DNA of 64,000 nt from Brochothrix campestris (lineage in GTDB: Bacteria; Bacillota; Bacilli; Lactobacillales; Listeriaceae), in assembly GCF_046058945.1 (NCBI RefSeq), contig NZ_CP175511.1, positions 186,001-250,000 of the forward strand. Direction: 5' to 3'. The first letter of the stretch is position 1, and the number at the start of each line of letters is the position of its first letter. Below the pieces are notes generated by a model. That model was not told the DNA's origin, did not search any database, and saw only the letters and a program-made list of their open reading frames with translations. Position numbers and translations under genes: made by a program. This document shows, piece by piece, positions 63,529 to 64,000 of the stretch.

Positions 63529-63578
63529 ATCTGCGGGAAAAACCTAATCTATTAGGTTGTTTTACTGCGGATTTTTTT
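63529..63578 (+). terminator. Leader terminator of glpF, probable GlpP target
   Basis: ATCTGCGG (63529-63536) pairs with CTGCGGAT (63565-63572) around an inner perfect AACCTAAT / ATTAGGTT hairpin, followed by a T run. It lies 37 bp after the promoter and about 107 bp before the glpF start. A conditional terminator here with glpP just upstream fits the Bacillus glpFK antitermination model. Confidence 0.8.
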
Positions 63579-63684
63579 GCGGGTGTTTTGGCGGAATTGC
63601 TATTATAACTACATAGAACCCAGTCGCGTAGCTTATCAAAACGATAAGTTCTAAATCCCATTACATACACGAGGAGGTATCATT

Positions 63685-64000
63685 ATGGATACGAGTATAG
63701 GATTACAGTTTTTAGGCGAAATTTTAGGAACGTTTATCTTGATTTTATTTGGTGGCGGCGTTGTAGCAGGTGTCGTACTAGATAAAACAAAAGCAACTGG
63801 TGCAGGCTGGGTCGTCATTACAATTGCTTGGGGTCTTGCAGTTGCGATGGGGGCATATGTATCGGGTTACTTAAGCTTAGCACATTTAAATCCAGCGTTA
63901 ACAATTGGGTTGGCAGCAGCTGGAAACTTCCCTTGGGCTGATGTGCCTGCTTACGTTGGTGGTCAATTTATCGGTGCCTTTTTAGGCGCAACAGTCGTGT
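63685..64000 (+). CDS. glpF: Glycerol uptake facilitator (N-terminal part)
   Basis: Aquaglyceroporin allowing glycerol diffusion into the cell. The first 105 residues are inside the window: TM1 (LGEILGTFILILFGGGVVAG), TM2, the first NPA motif at N69 (AHLNPALTIGLA) and the start of TM3. GAGGAGGTATCATT precedes the ATG. The gene continues past 64000; glpK is expected next but not seen. Confidence 0.94.
   Translation, partial: MDTSIGLQFLGEILGTFILILFGGGVVAGVVLDKTKATGAGWVVITIAWGLAVAMGAYVSGYLSLAHLNPALTIGLAAAGNFPWADVPAYVGGQFIGAFLGATVV

Overview
This window is a stretch of core chromosome from a low-to-moderate GC member of the Bacillota. Gene order (prfA-prmC-ywlC-glyA-upp-wecB-atp operon-DUF1146-murA-mbl-fabZ, then tagA-menC-tagO-LCP, yvyE, an orphan degU, degV-comFA-comFC-hpf-secA-prfB, ftsEX-NlpC/P60, phoPR-pst, uvrBA-yvlBCD-hprK-lgt, trxB-yvcK-whiA) matches what I remember of Listeria and, more loosely, Bacillus. 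A Listeriaceae-type organism (for example Brochothrix or a relative) is my best guess; this is inferred from synteny and not proven. I saw no rRNA, tRNA, prophage, insertion sequence or CRISPR array. All genes lie on the + strand except a three-gene block at 19.9-22.2 kb.

Layout. 0-6.3 kb: translation termination (prfA, partial at the window edge; prmC), tRNA t6A synthesis (ywlC), one-carbon and pyrimidine salvage (glyA, upp) and UDP-GlcNAc 2-epimerase. 6.8-13.2 kb: complete F1Fo ATP synthase operon atpBEFHAGDC, without an adjacent atpI. 13.4-20.9 kb: cell envelope (murA, mbl, fabZ, tagA, tagO, an LCP ligase) plus a menC-like enolase. 21-22.2 kb: acetyltransferase and YigZ/IMPACT protein on the - strand. 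22.7-26.4 kb: orphan DegU, DegV and competence genes comFA/comFC. 26.5-31.9 kb: hpf, secA, prfB (with its programmed frameshift) and a YitT membrane protein. 32-38.8 kb: ftsE-ftsX with the peptidoglycan hydrolase they probably control, a cardiolipin synthase, a MinJ-like PDZ protein and a divergent PRPP-synthetase paralogue. 38.9-45.6 kb: phosphate regulon phoPR-pstCABB-phoU, without pstS. 45.8-48.9 kb: Cd/Zn-type P1B ATPase, HD hydrolase and a small membrane protein. 49.4-64 kb: uvrBA, yvlBCD, hprK-lgt, a TPR protein, trxB, yvcK-whiA, glpP and the start of glpF.

Regulation readable in the DNA: a cluster of exact DnaA boxes upstream of ywlC; a WalR box upstream of the NlpC/P60 hydrolase; a tandem PhoP box upstream of pstC; a LexA-like box upstream of uvrB; a palindromic operator over the cadA promoter; a cre-like site on the glpF -35 followed by a leader terminator suited to GlpP antitermination; and a hairpin between the Shine-Dalgarno sequence and the start codon of hprK.

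The least explained material is intergenic. A structured repeat of about 78 bp occurs in three near-complete copies (4.2, 24.3 and 49.2 kb). Each sits directly in front of a Rho-independent terminator and shows compensatory changes in its stems; shorter fragments occur at 16.7, 48.9 and 54.2 kb. The third copy lies in a 495-bp gap that also holds a GC-rich hairpin and a 98-nt near-palindrome.
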